Source of the DNA: an uncultured Roseobacter sp. | GTDB taxonomy: Bacteria > Pseudomonadota > Alphaproteobacteria > Rhodobacterales > Rhodobacteraceae | Assembly (NCBI RefSeq): GCF_947492555.1 | Contig: NZ_CANLNE010000005.1 | Location: 59,229 to 123,228, forward strand | DNA length: 64,000 bases | Direction: 5' to 3' | Shown: piece by piece, positions 25,789 to 34,832 of the stretch | How the letters are laid out: every line of letters starts with the position of its first letter | Position numbering within the stretch: position 1 is the first letter of the stretch | Translations under genes and position numbers: made by a program | Notes under the pieces: model-generated | Told to the model about the DNA's origin: nothing | Database searches by the model: none | The model's input: the letters and a program-made list of their open reading frames with translations, nothing else

Positions 25789-27869
25789 ATGATGCACCTG
25801 CCCCCGTGCCGATTGATCCCGCACGCGAGAGTTTTCTGGGCCGCGCTTCCATCGTCTGGGTCATTCCGCTGATCGCCCTGGTCATCGCCTTGGCCGTTGC
25901 CTGGCAGTCCTACAATGACCGGGGACCTTTGATTGCTGTGCAGTTCGAGAATGGAGCAGGTATCGCTTCCGGTCAGACGGAATTGAGGTTTCGCGACGTG
26001 ACGGTCGGCGTTGTGGAAACCATGAGCTTTGCCGAAGGTCTGGACGGAGTGATCGCCCAAATCCGGCTCGAAAAGGAAATCGCAGAGTTTGTTGATGCCG
26101 GCGCGTCCTTCTGGGTTGTCCGGCCCGAGCTGTCGGTGCAGGGCGTCTCAGGTCTCGACACGGTCTTGAGCGGCATTTTCATCGAAGGATCGTGGGATAG
26201 CGAAGTGGGCCCGACACGGACCCAGTTCAAGGGTCTTGAAACCGCGCCGCTCTTTCAACCCGGCAAGGATGGGTTGCAGCTTGCCCTGCGCACCACACCT
26301 GGCGGATCGCTGACCGACAATGCGCCCATCCTTTTTCGGGGTATCGAAGTCGGTCGCGTTGGCCCGGCGCGGATTTCCCGGGAGGGTAGTTTCGCCATTG
26401 CCGAGGCTATCATTTATGAACCACACGGTCGATTGATCACCCGCGCCACGCGGTTTTGGGACACCTCCGGGTTCAGCGTCTCGCTGGGACCGGCCGGGGC
26501 GGAGGTGGACTTCTCCTCCATTGCGTCACTGGTCGGTGGCGGACTAACCTTCGATACATTTGTCTCGGGCGGCGGGCGTGTCTCGGATGGCACCGTGTTC
26601 GAGGTCTACCCGGATCAGATCAGTGCGCGCAACAGCGTGTTCAATGCCTCCGAGACCGAACTGCTCGAACTGCGGGTCATCTTTGACGAGAATATCTCCG
26701 GTCTGGCCATCGGTGCGCCGGTGGAGTGGAGCGGTCTGCGTATCGGTTCTGTTGAAAGCCTGTCAGGCATCGTGGATGCGGATGCCTTCGGGGACAACCG
26801 GGTGCGTCTGGATGTGGTGATCGGTATACAGCCGGCACGGTTGGGGCTACAGGGAGAGATCAACCCGGAGCGTGCTCTTGATTTTCTAAGTACCCGTGTA
26901 GGTGAAGGTCTGCGGGCCCGTCTTGCCACGGGCAGCCTGCTCACCGGCGGCCTCAAGGTGGAACTGGTCGAGGTGGAAGAGCCCGAGCCCGCCGCGATCA
27001 TCGTGTCGCCTGACGAAATCGCCACGCTGCCGTCGACGGACAGCGAAATATCCGATGCTACGGCCACGGTTGAGGGCGTGTTCACACGTATCAACAGCCT
27101 GCCGATCGAAGAGCTGCTGAACAGCGCGATCGGGTTCATGCAAAGTGCCGAGGCGTTTGTGTCCAGTGAGGCCCTGCGCGAAACGCCGCAGGAGGTGCGC
27201 GCGCTGCTGGGGGACATGCGCGGGATTGTCGCCTCGGAAGATGTGCAGAACATCCCAGTGACGCTCAATGCAGCCCTGAGCAGAATTGAGGCGATCCTTG
27301 CCCAGATCGAAGAAGGTCAGGCTGTGGAGCGCGTCGTGGCGGCCATTGACGCCGCGACTGAAGCGGCGGGATCGGTCAATGCCTCCGTCGCGGGCGTGCC
27401 GGAATTGATCGACAATCTGAGCAGCGTGGCGGCGAAAGCGGAAGCAATGCCGCTGGAGGAACTGACTGAACAGCTGACCGAACTTCTTGGTTCTGCGGAT
27501 GCTATCCTCAGTACATCCGCCGCGCAGGATTTGCCGGCGTCGCTCGGCGCGGCGCTGGACGAACTCAATGCAACGCTGGCCGAATTGCGCGAAGGTGGGG
27601 CCGTGCGCAATGTGAATGCCACCCTGTCGTCTGCCCGCGAGGCCGCGGATGCGGTTGCCTTGTCGAGCAGGGACTTGCCCGCGCTTGTTGAACGGATCAC
27701 GGAAGTCTTTGATCAGGCCAGTCGCACCATCGAAGGATACAACAAAGGCGATGTCATCAGCCGTGATGCACAGGCCGCGCTGCGCGATATCTCTCAGGCT
27801 GCCGATGCGCTCACCTCGCTTGCACGGCTGCTGGAGCGCAATCCCAGCGCATTGATCAGGGGACGATGA
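25785..27869 (+). CDS. pqiB: PqiB-like MCE-domain protein with long helical C-terminus
   Basis: 694 residues. One N-terminal membrane anchor (SIVWVIPLIALVIALAVAWQ) precedes three MCE/MlaD domains to about residue 400. A roughly 290-residue Ala/Glu-rich helical tail follows. E. coli PqiB is about 546 residues, so the tail is longer. It contains an approximate internal repeat (PIEELLNSAIGFMQSAEAFV resembles PLEELTEQLTELLGSADAIL). In PqiB the helical part forms a tube crossing the periplasm, so a longer tail may mean a longer channel. Confidence 0.92.
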   Translation: MNDAPAPVPIDPARESFLGRASIVWVIPLIALVIALAVAWQSYNDRGPLIAVQFENGAGIASGQTELRFRDVTVGVVETMSFAEGLDGVIAQIRLEKEIAEFVDAGASFWVVRPELSVQGVSGLDTVLSGIFIEGSWDSEVGPTRTQFKGLETAPLFQPGKDGLQLALRTTPGGSLTDNAPILFRGIEVGRVGPARISREGSFAIAEAIIYEPHGRLITRATRFWDTSGFSVSLGPAGAEVDFSSIASLVGGGLTFDTFVSGGGRVSDGTVFEVYPDQISARNSVFNASETELLELRVIFDENISGLAIGAPVEWSGLRIGSVESLSGIVDADAFGDNRVRLDVVIGIQPARLGLQGEINPERALDFLSTRVGEGLRARLATGSLLTGGLKVELVEVEEPEPAAIIVSPDEIATLPSTDSEISDATATVEGVFTRINSLPIEELLNSAIGFMQSAEAFVSSEALRETPQEVRALLGDMRGIVASEDVQNIPVTLNAALSRIEAILAQIEEGQAVERVVAAIDAATEAAGSVNASVAGVPELIDNLSSVAAKAEAMPLEELTEQLTELLGSADAILSTSAAQDLPASLGAALDELNATLAELREGGAVRNVNATLSSAREAADAVALSSRDLPALVERITEVFDQASRTIEGYNKGDVISRDAQAALRDISQAADALTSLARLLERNPSALIRGR

Positions 27870-28438
27870 ACATGAAGATGAAACGACCAATTTGGGCCCT
27901 TTGTGTCCTTGGCGTCCTTGCGGCCTGCGGGGCTGCCCCCGACAGATACATCGTTCCAAGCCCCGAGGCGGCGGATCGTCAACGCATTGCGTTCCGCGCG
28001 GTGGAAATCCGCGAGATCTCATTGCCTGCATATGCCGCCTCGGATGAGATTTCGCTGCAGGGTCTGGATGGACGGGTGACGAGCGACGGAGCTGTTCTCT
28101 GGGCAGATACGCCGGAGCGAGCCGTGGCCCTCGAACTTGCCCGGCACCTTGCGCGTCTGAGCGGCGCGCGCGTGGCCTCGGCACCCTGGCCATTCGAGAG
28201 TTTTCCGGATGCGCGGCTGGAACTGCGCTTTGAAAGCCTTGTTGCCAATGATGCGGGGCAGTTTGTGGCAACCGGCCAATACTTCGTCGCGGTCACTGAC
28301 GGCAGGCGCGAACGGTCCGGAGTGTTCGATCTGGCGGTCGCCTTTGATCCGGCGGGCGGTCCCCAGGCCATTGCCGCCGCACGGGGACAGATCATCCTCG
28401 ATCTTGCACGTTTTGTGGCAGTCAATGGATTGCGGTGA
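27866..28438 (+). CDS. pqiC: PqiC-like outer-membrane lipoprotein (ABC-type auxiliary, DUF330)
   Basis: 190 residues with a lipoprotein signal ending in LAAC (Cys near residue 22) and the DUF330 beta-rich domain (YIVPSPEAADRQ, FRAVEIREISLPAYA, VTDGRRERSGVFDL). It would cap the PqiB tube at the outer membrane. Coupled to pqiB by ATGA. Confidence 0.9.
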   Translation: MNMKMKRPIWALCVLGVLAACGAAPDRYIVPSPEAADRQRIAFRAVEIREISLPAYAASDEISLQGLDGRVTSDGAVLWADTPERAVALELARHLARLSGARVASAPWPFESFPDARLELRFESLVANDAGQFVATGQYFVAVTDGRRERSGVFDLAVAFDPAGGPQAIAAARGQIILDLARFVAVNGLR

Positions 28439-28490
28439 CCCATCCGCGCGAAAACCTATTCACGGTCTTCTGAAAGGCCGACCACTGCGC

Positions 28491-29210
28491 ATGGCGATAT
28501 TGGACTACGGTCTGTTTCAAGTGCACGCCAATGGACGCATCATCGGGATTTGCGGGTATCTCATTCAGACGGATGCGGATGAGACTGTGCTGATCGACAC
28601 CGGTTTTCCGGCGAAATATGCAGATGATGCCGAGACCGCGAGCATCGAGGATGATCTGACCGGTTTTGGCCGCGTTCTGTCGATCACGTCTGACAATCTT
28701 GCGCCTGAACAAGTGGCGTTAACGGGCATTGATCCCGCCGACATCACGCTGATGGTCCAGAGCCATACGCATATTGATCACATCGGTTTTCTGCACGGTT
28801 TTCCGGGGGTGCCTCTTGTCATCGCCGCAGCGGAACGGGCGCTGCCCCGCCCGCTCTACTGGTCCGGCAAGCACGCGATGGAGTGGCCAGAGCGGGACTA
28901 CATCGAATTGAGCGGTGATACGGAAATCGGGCCGCGGTTTCACGCCTATCTGGTGCCCGGCCACACGCCCGGGCAACTGGCTTTTCTGGTTGAGTTACCA
29001 AGGACCGGGCCAGTTCTGCTGATGTCTGACGCCATCAGCCGCCCGGCAGAAATCGACGAGGGTTTTGAAGGCGCCTGGGACGCGGAGCGTGCCATAGAAA
29101 GTGGGGCGCGGCTGATGCGGATTGCCGAAGAGACCGAGGCAATGGTGATCTTTGGCCACTGCCCAGTGCAATGGCCTGGCTTGAAAAAGGCGCCGGAGTG
29201 GTACGACTAG
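28491..29210 (+). CDS. Metallo-beta-lactamase-fold hydrolase, AHL-lactonase-like
   Basis: 239 residues. Zinc ligands: SHTHIDH (HxHxDH), the histidine in VPGHTPGQ, DAI (Asp) and a C-terminal FGHCPVQW. The overall plan resembles the N-acyl-homoserine lactonase branch (AttM/AiiA-like). Quorum-signal degradation is possible, but many lactone or ester hydrolases share the fold. It starts 52 bp after pqiC and may be read with it. Confidence 0.75.
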   Translation: MAILDYGLFQVHANGRIIGICGYLIQTDADETVLIDTGFPAKYADDAETASIEDDLTGFGRVLSITSDNLAPEQVALTGIDPADITLMVQSHTHIDHIGFLHGFPGVPLVIAAAERALPRPLYWSGKHAMEWPERDYIELSGDTEIGPRFHAYLVPGHTPGQLAFLVELPRTGPVLLMSDAISRPAEIDEGFEGAWDAERAIESGARLMRIAEETEAMVIFGHCPVQWPGLKKAPEWYD

Positions 29211-29223
29211 GCGACCAGCAGGA

Positions 29224-30465
29224 TCAGACCGGACCGATCAGCGGCGGTTGCGCATTCAATGCGGCCACATCAAACCCGGCCAGCGATTTGTATTTGGCAG
29301 AATGTGCAGCAAGCTCGGCGCGCGGGACCACTGTTTCGATATCGTCAAACTCTCCGCCGCACCGGTCCTCTACCAGCTGCAGGATGGCGTCCGGCCCAGT
29401 GCCCCGATTGGCCAATGTGACACCTGTGGTGCGGGGGCGTATCGCAGCCTCATAGGCAAGGAGCGCGTTTTCAGTTGTGCCATGGTCCTTGAAACAGGCC
29501 CCCAAGGTGCGGGCGTCGATGATCGCCTGGCTCGCGCCGTTGGAGCCGACAGGATAGGTCGGATGCGCGGCGTCACCCATCAGGGTGACCGGCCCCGTTG
29601 TCCAATTCTCGACCGGGTCACGGTCCACCATAGGGTATTCATACACCGCTTCGGCCCCTCTGATGAGAGCGGGCACATCAAGCCAATCAAAACGCCACCC
29701 TTCGAAAGCCGGCAGAAAATCGGCGAGATCAGCCTGCCGGTTCCAGTCTTCCTTGCGCCAACCCTGCGCCGGGTCAGTTCGCAGCTCTGCAATCCAGTTG
29801 ATCGTTGCCTGACCGGTACCGGGGTCTGGCGGCGTGATCGGGTAAGCGACGAAGCGCTGGCTGTCATGGCCCGCCAAGATCATATCGGCACCGCCCAGAA
29901 AGGGAGCTGCTTGCGTCGTGCCACGCCAGAGTATCGCCCCGCCCCAGATCGGAGGGCCTTCGTCTGCGTACATCTGGTGCCGGATTGCGGAGTGAATGCC
30001 GTCTGCGGCGATGATCGGCGAGGCTTCTACGTCAAGTGGCCCGTCAGTCGTTTCCATGTGCAGCCGCGCTGCCGAAAAGCCAGTAGCGCGGTGACCGGTC
30101 ACAACACAATCCGCCCCTGCGCGCGCGACAAGCGTGTCATAAAGGAGCATCTGCAGGTGACCCCGGTGCACCGAGAACTGCGGCCAATGGTACCCGGCGG
30201 CGGTGCCCCTTGGCTCGGTCCAGATCTCGCGACCGGTTTTGCTGTAAAACCCGAGGTTTTGCGTGGCGACACCAATCTGCGCGAGATCATCTTCCAACCC
30301 CAGATCGATCAGTTCCCGCACCGCATTGGGCTGCAGGTTGATCCCGACACCCATAGGTTTGAGGCGCCGCACGGCCTCGTAAATCCGAAAGGGCACGCCG
30401 ATCTGGTGCAGCGTCAGTCCCAGGGTGAGGCCGGCAATGCCCGCTCCGGCAATCACGACGGTCAT
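29224..30465 (-). CDS. FAD-dependent monooxygenase (salicylate hydroxylase/PhzS type)
   Basis: 413 residues: FAD motif GAGIAGLTLGLTLHQ at the N-terminus, the DG motif AADGIHSAIRHQ near residue 165, and the second FAD motif LMGDAAHPTYPVGSNGA. Class A flavoprotein hydroxylases insert oxygen into aromatic or related rings using NAD(P)H. Overlaps the CaiB-like gene by four bases and is the last gene of the long minus-strand array. Substrate unknown. Confidence 0.88.
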   Translation of the reverse strand: MTVVIAGAGIAGLTLGLTLHQIGVPFRIYEAVRRLKPMGVGINLQPNAVRELIDLGLEDDLAQIGVATQNLGFYSKTGREIWTEPRGTAAGYHWPQFSVHRGHLQMLLYDTLVARAGADCVVTGHRATGFSAARLHMETTDGPLDVEASPIIAADGIHSAIRHQMYADEGPPIWGGAILWRGTTQAAPFLGGADMILAGHDSQRFVAYPITPPDPGTGQATINWIAELRTDPAQGWRKEDWNRQADLADFLPAFEGWRFDWLDVPALIRGAEAVYEYPMVDRDPVENWTTGPVTLMGDAAHPTYPVGSNGASQAIIDARTLGACFKDHGTTENALLAYEAAIRPRTTGVTLANRGTGPDAILQLVEDRCGGEFDDIETVVPRAELAAHSAKYKSLAGFDVAALNAQPPLIGPV

Positions 30466-31580
30466 GTCAGCACGCCCTCTTCCCGCATCCGGGCGCGTGC
30501 TTTTGCGTCGTACCCGAGGGCGTCAAGTATTTCATCGGTGTCACCACCCACGGCACGCGGGCTTGTTGGTCTGATGGCCTGTGTTCTGCTGAAACGAGGG
30601 GCGGGACTGGCCTGTGTGACGCCGTCTTCCTGATAAAATACGTCCCGCGCGGTGTTTTGGGGATGTGATGCTGCCTCGGAGAAATCCAGAACCGGTGCGG
30701 CGCAAGCATCGCTGCCCTCAAGGAGTGCCATCCATTCATCGCGCGACTTGCGTCTGAAAACGTCGGCAAAGGTGGCGCTTTGCGCGGGCCAATGCGCCGT
30801 ATCGTTCTGCGCAATCCCTTCCGGAATGGGCAGCCCTGCCTTGGCCACGAGTTCGGCAAAGAACTGCGGCTCCAGCGCGCCAACTGAGATGTATTTACCA
30901 TCAGCACAAACATAGCACCGATAGAATGGTGCCGCGCCATCCAGCCAGTTCACCCCTCGTTCTTGTTGCCATGTGCCCCGCGCCAGCATCCCATGCAACA
31001 ATCCCATCATTGCAGGCACGCCATCGACCATGGCGGCGTCGACAACCTGCCCTTTACCGGACACGCCACGCTCGAAAACGGCGGACAGAATGCCTATAAG
31101 CAGGAACATCGTGCCGCCGCCGAAATCCGCCACCAGATTGAGCGGCGGCACCGGCGGGTGATCCGCAGGACCAATGGCATGCAGCGCACCCGTCATCGCG
31201 AGATAGTTGATATCGTGCCCGGCGGTTTCCGCCCATGGTCCGGTTTGTCCCCAGCCCGTCATACGTCCATAGATGAGCCTCTCTGGACAGTCTGCGGGCC
31301 CAAGACCAAGCCGTTCCATCACGCCGGGCCGAAATCCTTCGATCAGGACATCCGCCCGGCTCAGAAGGGCCTTGGCAACCGCCAGGCCGTCCTTGGACTT
31401 GAGGTTCAGCGCCACACTGCGTTTGCCCCGGCGGTTGATATCGGTGGGATCTGCTTGGGCGGCTTTCCGGTCAATCGTGATGACATCCGCACCGAGGTCG
31501 GCCAGCAACTGGCCTGCCAGAGGCGCAGGACCAAGCCCTGAGAATTCGATGACCTGCAAGCTTGCCAGCGGGCCCGTCAT
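30462..31580 (-). CDS. CaiB/BaiF-family CoA transferase or alpha-methylacyl-CoA racemase
   Basis: 372 residues. N-terminal IEFSGLGPAPLAGQLLADLG, then NLKSKDGLAVAKALLSRADV and the RYDINYLA-like segment GHDINYLAMTG with the family catalytic Asp. HPQNTARDVF near the C-terminus is typical. Length fits alpha-methylacyl-CoA racemase or formyl-CoA-transferase relatives. It starts nine bases after the dppF-like gene, so the locus may process an acyl-CoA from the imported compound. Confidence 0.87.
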   Translation of the reverse strand: MTGPLASLQVIEFSGLGPAPLAGQLLADLGADVITIDRKAAQADPTDINRRGKRSVALNLKSKDGLAVAKALLSRADVLIEGFRPGVMERLGLGPADCPERLIYGRMTGWGQTGPWAETAGHDINYLAMTGALHAIGPADHPPVPPLNLVADFGGGTMFLLIGILSAVFERGVSGKGQVVDAAMVDGVPAMMGLLHGMLARGTWQQERGVNWLDGAAPFYRCYVCADGKYISVGALEPQFFAELVAKAGLPIPEGIAQNDTAHWPAQSATFADVFRRKSRDEWMALLEGSDACAAPVLDFSEAASHPQNTARDVFYQEDGVTQASPAPRFSRTQAIRPTSPRAVGGDTDEILDALGYDAKARARMREEGVLT

Positions 31581-31589
31581 GGCACTACG

Positions 31590-32552
31590 TCACTCCGCCA
31601 TGTGGCAGGCCACCCGCGCGCCGCGTATCTCGCGCATTTCGGGGCGTTTCTGGCTGCAGATCTCCGCGGCAAGGGGGCATCGCGGATGATAGGCACAGCC
31701 TGTCGGCGGGTTGATCGGATCCGGGATTTCGCCTGTTGGCGGTGGGACATCCCGGCCAAAACTGTCGAGCTGTGGAGCCGCCGCCAGAAGCATCTGGCTG
31801 TAGGGGTGTTTCGGGTCGTCAAACAGCGCATCCGGGTCCGCCTCTTCGACCAGACGGCCCAGATAAAGCACGCCGATCCGGTCGGCCATGTGCTGAACCA
31901 CGGTCAGATCGTGACTGATGAAAAGATAGGTCAGACCGAATGTGTCCTTCAGATCGCTCATCAGGTTCAGCACCTGCGCCTGAACGGAGACATCCAGCGC
32001 CGAGGTCGGCTCGTCACAGACGATCAGCTTGGGCTCGGAGGCAAGGGCCCGAGCAATACAGATACGCTGGCGCTGACCCCCGGAAAACTCATGCGGGAAC
32101 TTGCCAGCATCCCGCGCGGACAAGCCCACTTGCTCCAGCAGGCGCTCGGCCATGCCATCGGTGTCCCCGCCCCGCGCCGCCACGGGTTCCACGATGATAT
32201 CGCGCACCCGCCAGCGCGGATTGAGCGAGGCAAAGGGGTCCTGGAAAATCATCTGGATGTCCCGCCGTACGGCATCGATTTTCGCGGCATCACTTTCGCG
32301 CGCGAGGTCGATACCGCGGATTTCGACCGCGCCAGAGCTAGGCCCAAGCAGCCCTACCAGCATCTTGCCAATGGTCGACTTGCCTGATCCGCTTTCGCCA
32401 ACCAATGCGTAAACGCTGCGCTCGGCAATCTCAAAACTGACGTCCGACACGGCCGTCAGATATGATTTCTCCCGCCGCTCCACCACACGGTTCAGCCAGG
32501 GTTTTGAGACGTCAAAGATGCGTGTCAGATTATGAATATCGACAAGTGCCAT
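31590..32552 (-). CDS. Peptide ABC transporter ATPase (DppF/OppF type)
   Basis: 320 residues from the ATG at 32552. Walker A GESGSGKST is at 52-60, signature FSGGQRQRICIARAL, Walker B LIVCDEPTSALD. The C-terminal cysteine set in CAYHPRCPLAAEIC is typical of oligopeptide-type ATPases. The start overlaps the dppD-like stop by one base (TGATG); the longer frame upstream is not needed. Confidence 0.95.
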   Translation of the reverse strand: MALVDIHNLTRIFDVSKPWLNRVVERREKSYLTAVSDVSFEIAERSVYALVGESGSGKSTIGKMLVGLLGPSSGAVEIRGIDLARESDAAKIDAVRRDIQMIFQDPFASLNPRWRVRDIIVEPVAARGGDTDGMAERLLEQVGLSARDAGKFPHEFSGGQRQRICIARALASEPKLIVCDEPTSALDVSVQAQVLNLMSDLKDTFGLTYLFISHDLTVVQHMADRIGVLYLGRLVEEADPDALFDDPKHPYSQMLLAAAPQLDSFGRDVPPPTGEIPDPINPPTGCAYHPRCPLAAEICSQKRPEMREIRGARVACHMAE

Positions 32553-33529
32553 CAGGCCACTGCCTCCCGCGTCATGGGAAAGAGACAAGCCGCGCGGCCC
32601 GCACCATCTTCGATCCGGGGACCGGGAGAGACGCGGCAGGCGTCCTGTACATACGGGCACCGCGGATGAAAGGCGCAGCCTTCAGGAAGCGCATCCAAAC
32701 GCGGCATCGCACCTGGGATCTGGTGCAAACGATCCTTGCCGCGCGAGGCCAGCGGGGTCGAGCCCATCAGACCATCGGTATAGGGATGATGCGGCGCGGT
32801 CAGCACGTCGCGGACCGGCCCAAGTTCCGCCAACTGCCCGGCATACATGACGGCCACCCGGTCTGCGGCTTCGGCGATGACGCCCATGTCATGGGTGATC
32901 AGCATGACGGCAGTGCCCCGTTCACGGCAGAGCTTTTTCAACAGCGCGATGATCTGCGCCTGAACGGAGACATCCAGCGCCGTCGTCGGTTCGTCCGCGA
33001 TGATGAGGGAAGGTTCGGCGCAGAGCGCAAGGGCGATCACAACCCGCTGACGCATGCCGCCGGAGAACTCATGCGGGTAGCTGCCCACACGTTCTGCGGC
33101 ACCGGGAATGCCCACTTCCTCCAGTGCTGCAACCGCGCGTCTGTCGGCCTCGCTGCGAGAGATGTCGAGATGCGCAAGCATGGTCTCGGTCAGTTGGTCG
33201 CCGATCCTGAGCAGCGGGTTGAGCGAGGTCAGCGGGTCCTGAAACACCATGCCGATTTCCTTGCCCCTGAGGCGCCGCATCGCGTCGCCTTCCAGGTGGT
33301 CGATCCGCGCGCCGTTCACATGGATCTCGCCCTGCGCGATATGCGCGGGCGGGCTCAAGAGCCCGATCACCGCATTCCCTGCCATCGACTTGCCCGCCCC
33401 GCTCTCGCCCACCACGCCGAGGATCTCGCCGGCGGCGATGTCATAGCTCACCCCGCTCACCGGCCGCAGGATGCCGTGCCGTGTGGGGATCTCGACGGTG
33501 AGGTCGCGTATGGAGAGGATGGGGGTCAC
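32552..33529 (-). CDS. Peptide ABC transporter ATPase (DppD/OppD type)
   Basis: 325 residues. Walker A GESGAGKS at 41-48, signature FSGGMRQRVVIALAL, Walker B LIIADEPTTALD, and C-terminal cysteines in CAFHPRCPYVQDAC. It partners DppF to energise import of peptides or peptide-like molecules. Overlaps the cupin gene by four bases. Confidence 0.95.
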   Translation of the reverse strand: MTPILSIRDLTVEIPTRHGILRPVSGVSYDIAAGEILGVVGESGAGKSMAGNAVIGLLSPPAHIAQGEIHVNGARIDHLEGDAMRRLRGKEIGMVFQDPLTSLNPLLRIGDQLTETMLAHLDISRSEADRRAVAALEEVGIPGAAERVGSYPHEFSGGMRQRVVIALALCAEPSLIIADEPTTALDVSVQAQIIALLKKLCRERGTAVMLITHDMGVIAEAADRVAVMYAGQLAELGPVRDVLTAPHHPYTDGLMGSTPLASRGKDRLHQIPGAMPRLDALPEGCAFHPRCPYVQDACRVSPGPRIEDGAGRAACLFPMTREAVA

Positions 33530-33876
33530 TGAACCTGCCTGTCGTTGGTGGTCGGCGGGGCGGAGATCACCAGAAAACGGACCTCAGCCGCGCCTTCGTT
33601 GCGGACCTGGTGGGGTGCGGGCGGGACGATGGGCAATGCGTCGCCGGGACCAAGCACGTGCACATCCTCCTCGACCTCGATGGTCAACTGCCCTGTCAGG
33701 ACGTAGAAGAGCTGGAGCGCGTGCCGGTGAAAATGCCGTTCTTCACTGGTGCCGGGCGGCATGCGTTCCTCAATCACCGACAGCTCCGCCGTGTCGAGCA
33801 GCCGCCAGCCGTCGCAGCCCGCACCCCACGGGTAATAGGGCGCCCGGGTTCGGTTCGTGACCTTCGGGTCGATCAT
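33526..33876 (-). CDS. Small cupin-domain protein inside the transporter operon
   Basis: 116 residues with a single cupin barrel: metal-binding motif 1 ERHFHRHALQLFYVLTG and motif 2 PGDALPIVPPAPHQVRNEG. It lies between dppC- and dppD-like genes, overlapping both by one to four bases, so it is made with the transporter. It could be an enzyme on the substrate or a sensor; it has no DNA-binding domain. Confidence 0.85.
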   Translation of the reverse strand: MIDPKVTNRTRAPYYPWGAGCDGWRLLDTAELSVIEERMPPGTSEERHFHRHALQLFYVLTGQLTIEVEEDVHVLGPGDALPIVPPAPHQVRNEGAAEVRFLVISAPPTTNDRQVQ

Positions 33877-34832
33877 CACCGCAGCCTCGGGTTCAGGGCG
33901 TCGCGGAGCCAGTCGCCGAGCAGGTTCACGCTGAGCGCGAGCGCCAGCAGGGTTACGGCGGGGAAGAGCAGAATCCACCACTCACCCGAGAAGAGGAAGC
34001 CTTGACCGATGCGAATGAGCGTGCCCAGCGACGGTTGTGTCGGCGGCGCCCCTACCCCGAGAAAACTCAAGGTCGCCTCGGCGATGATCGCCAGCGCCAG
34101 CGAGATAGTGGCAATGACCAGCACGGGAGACAGCACATTGGGCAGGATGTGCCGCAGCATGATTGCACCCGACCCGCGCCCGATCAGCCGCGCGGCCTGC
34201 ACGTATTCCTTGTTCTTCTCCACCAGTGTGGCCCCCCGGACAACGCGGGCAAATTGCACCCAGTCGCTGAGACCGATTGCAATGATCAGCACCCAGATCG
34301 CCATCTGGTCACGGTATTCCACCGGGGTGATGCCCTTGGCGATGCCGAAAATGAGCATCGCCACAAGGATCGCGGGGAACGTCAGCTGAACGTCGGCAAC
34401 CCGCATGATGATCGTTTCGGTCCAGCCGCCCAGATACCCCGCCACAAGGCCGAGGGTGACGCCAAGCACCATGGCAAAGAGCACCGCCGCCGCGCCGACA
34501 AAGAGCGAAATGCGCATGCCGTAGAGGATGGTGGAAAACACGTCGCGGCCCTGATCATCCGTTCCCAGCCAGAAGGTGTCTCCGGTAAAGGCATTGGGCT
34601 CCATCGGTTTCGAGAACCCGTTCATCAGGTTCAGCGACGCCGGATCAAACGGGTTATAGGGAGCGATCAGCGGTGCAAAGACCGCACAGAGTACCATGAC
34701 CAGGACAACGGTTGCAGAGACAATGGCAACGGGAGACTTCTTGAATTGATAGGCAAAGTCGCTTTCCAGCGCGAGGCGGAAGCGCGAGCGTTCGGCGGCC
34801 TGTACAGTGGGTTCAAGGGAGGTCTCGGACAT
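33876..34832 (-). CDS. Peptide ABC transporter permease (DppC/OppC type)
   Basis: 318 residues with the OppC N-terminal membrane segment (SPVAIVSATVVLVMVLCAVF), the FWLGTDDQGRDVFSTILYG motif that marks DppC, and the coupling loop RLIGRGSGAIMLRHILPN. Overlaps dppB by one base. Confidence 0.95.
   Translation of the reverse strand: MSETSLEPTVQAAERSRFRLALESDFAYQFKKSPVAIVSATVVLVMVLCAVFAPLIAPYNPFDPASLNLMNGFSKPMEPNAFTGDTFWLGTDDQGRDVFSTILYGMRISLFVGAAAVLFAMVLGVTLGLVAGYLGGWTETIIMRVADVQLTFPAILVAMLIFGIAKGITPVEYRDQMAIWVLIIAIGLSDWVQFARVVRGATLVEKNKEYVQAARLIGRGSGAIMLRHILPNVLSPVLVIATISLALAIIAEATLSFLGVGAPPTQPSLGTLIRIGQGFLFSGEWWILLFPAVTLLALALSVNLLGDWLRDALNPRLR

Noticed and set aside
26886..28271. 461-codon minus-strand frame across pqiB and pqiC
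   Set aside because: Composition is typical of an antisense shadow; the plus-strand MCE and lipoprotein features are unambiguous.
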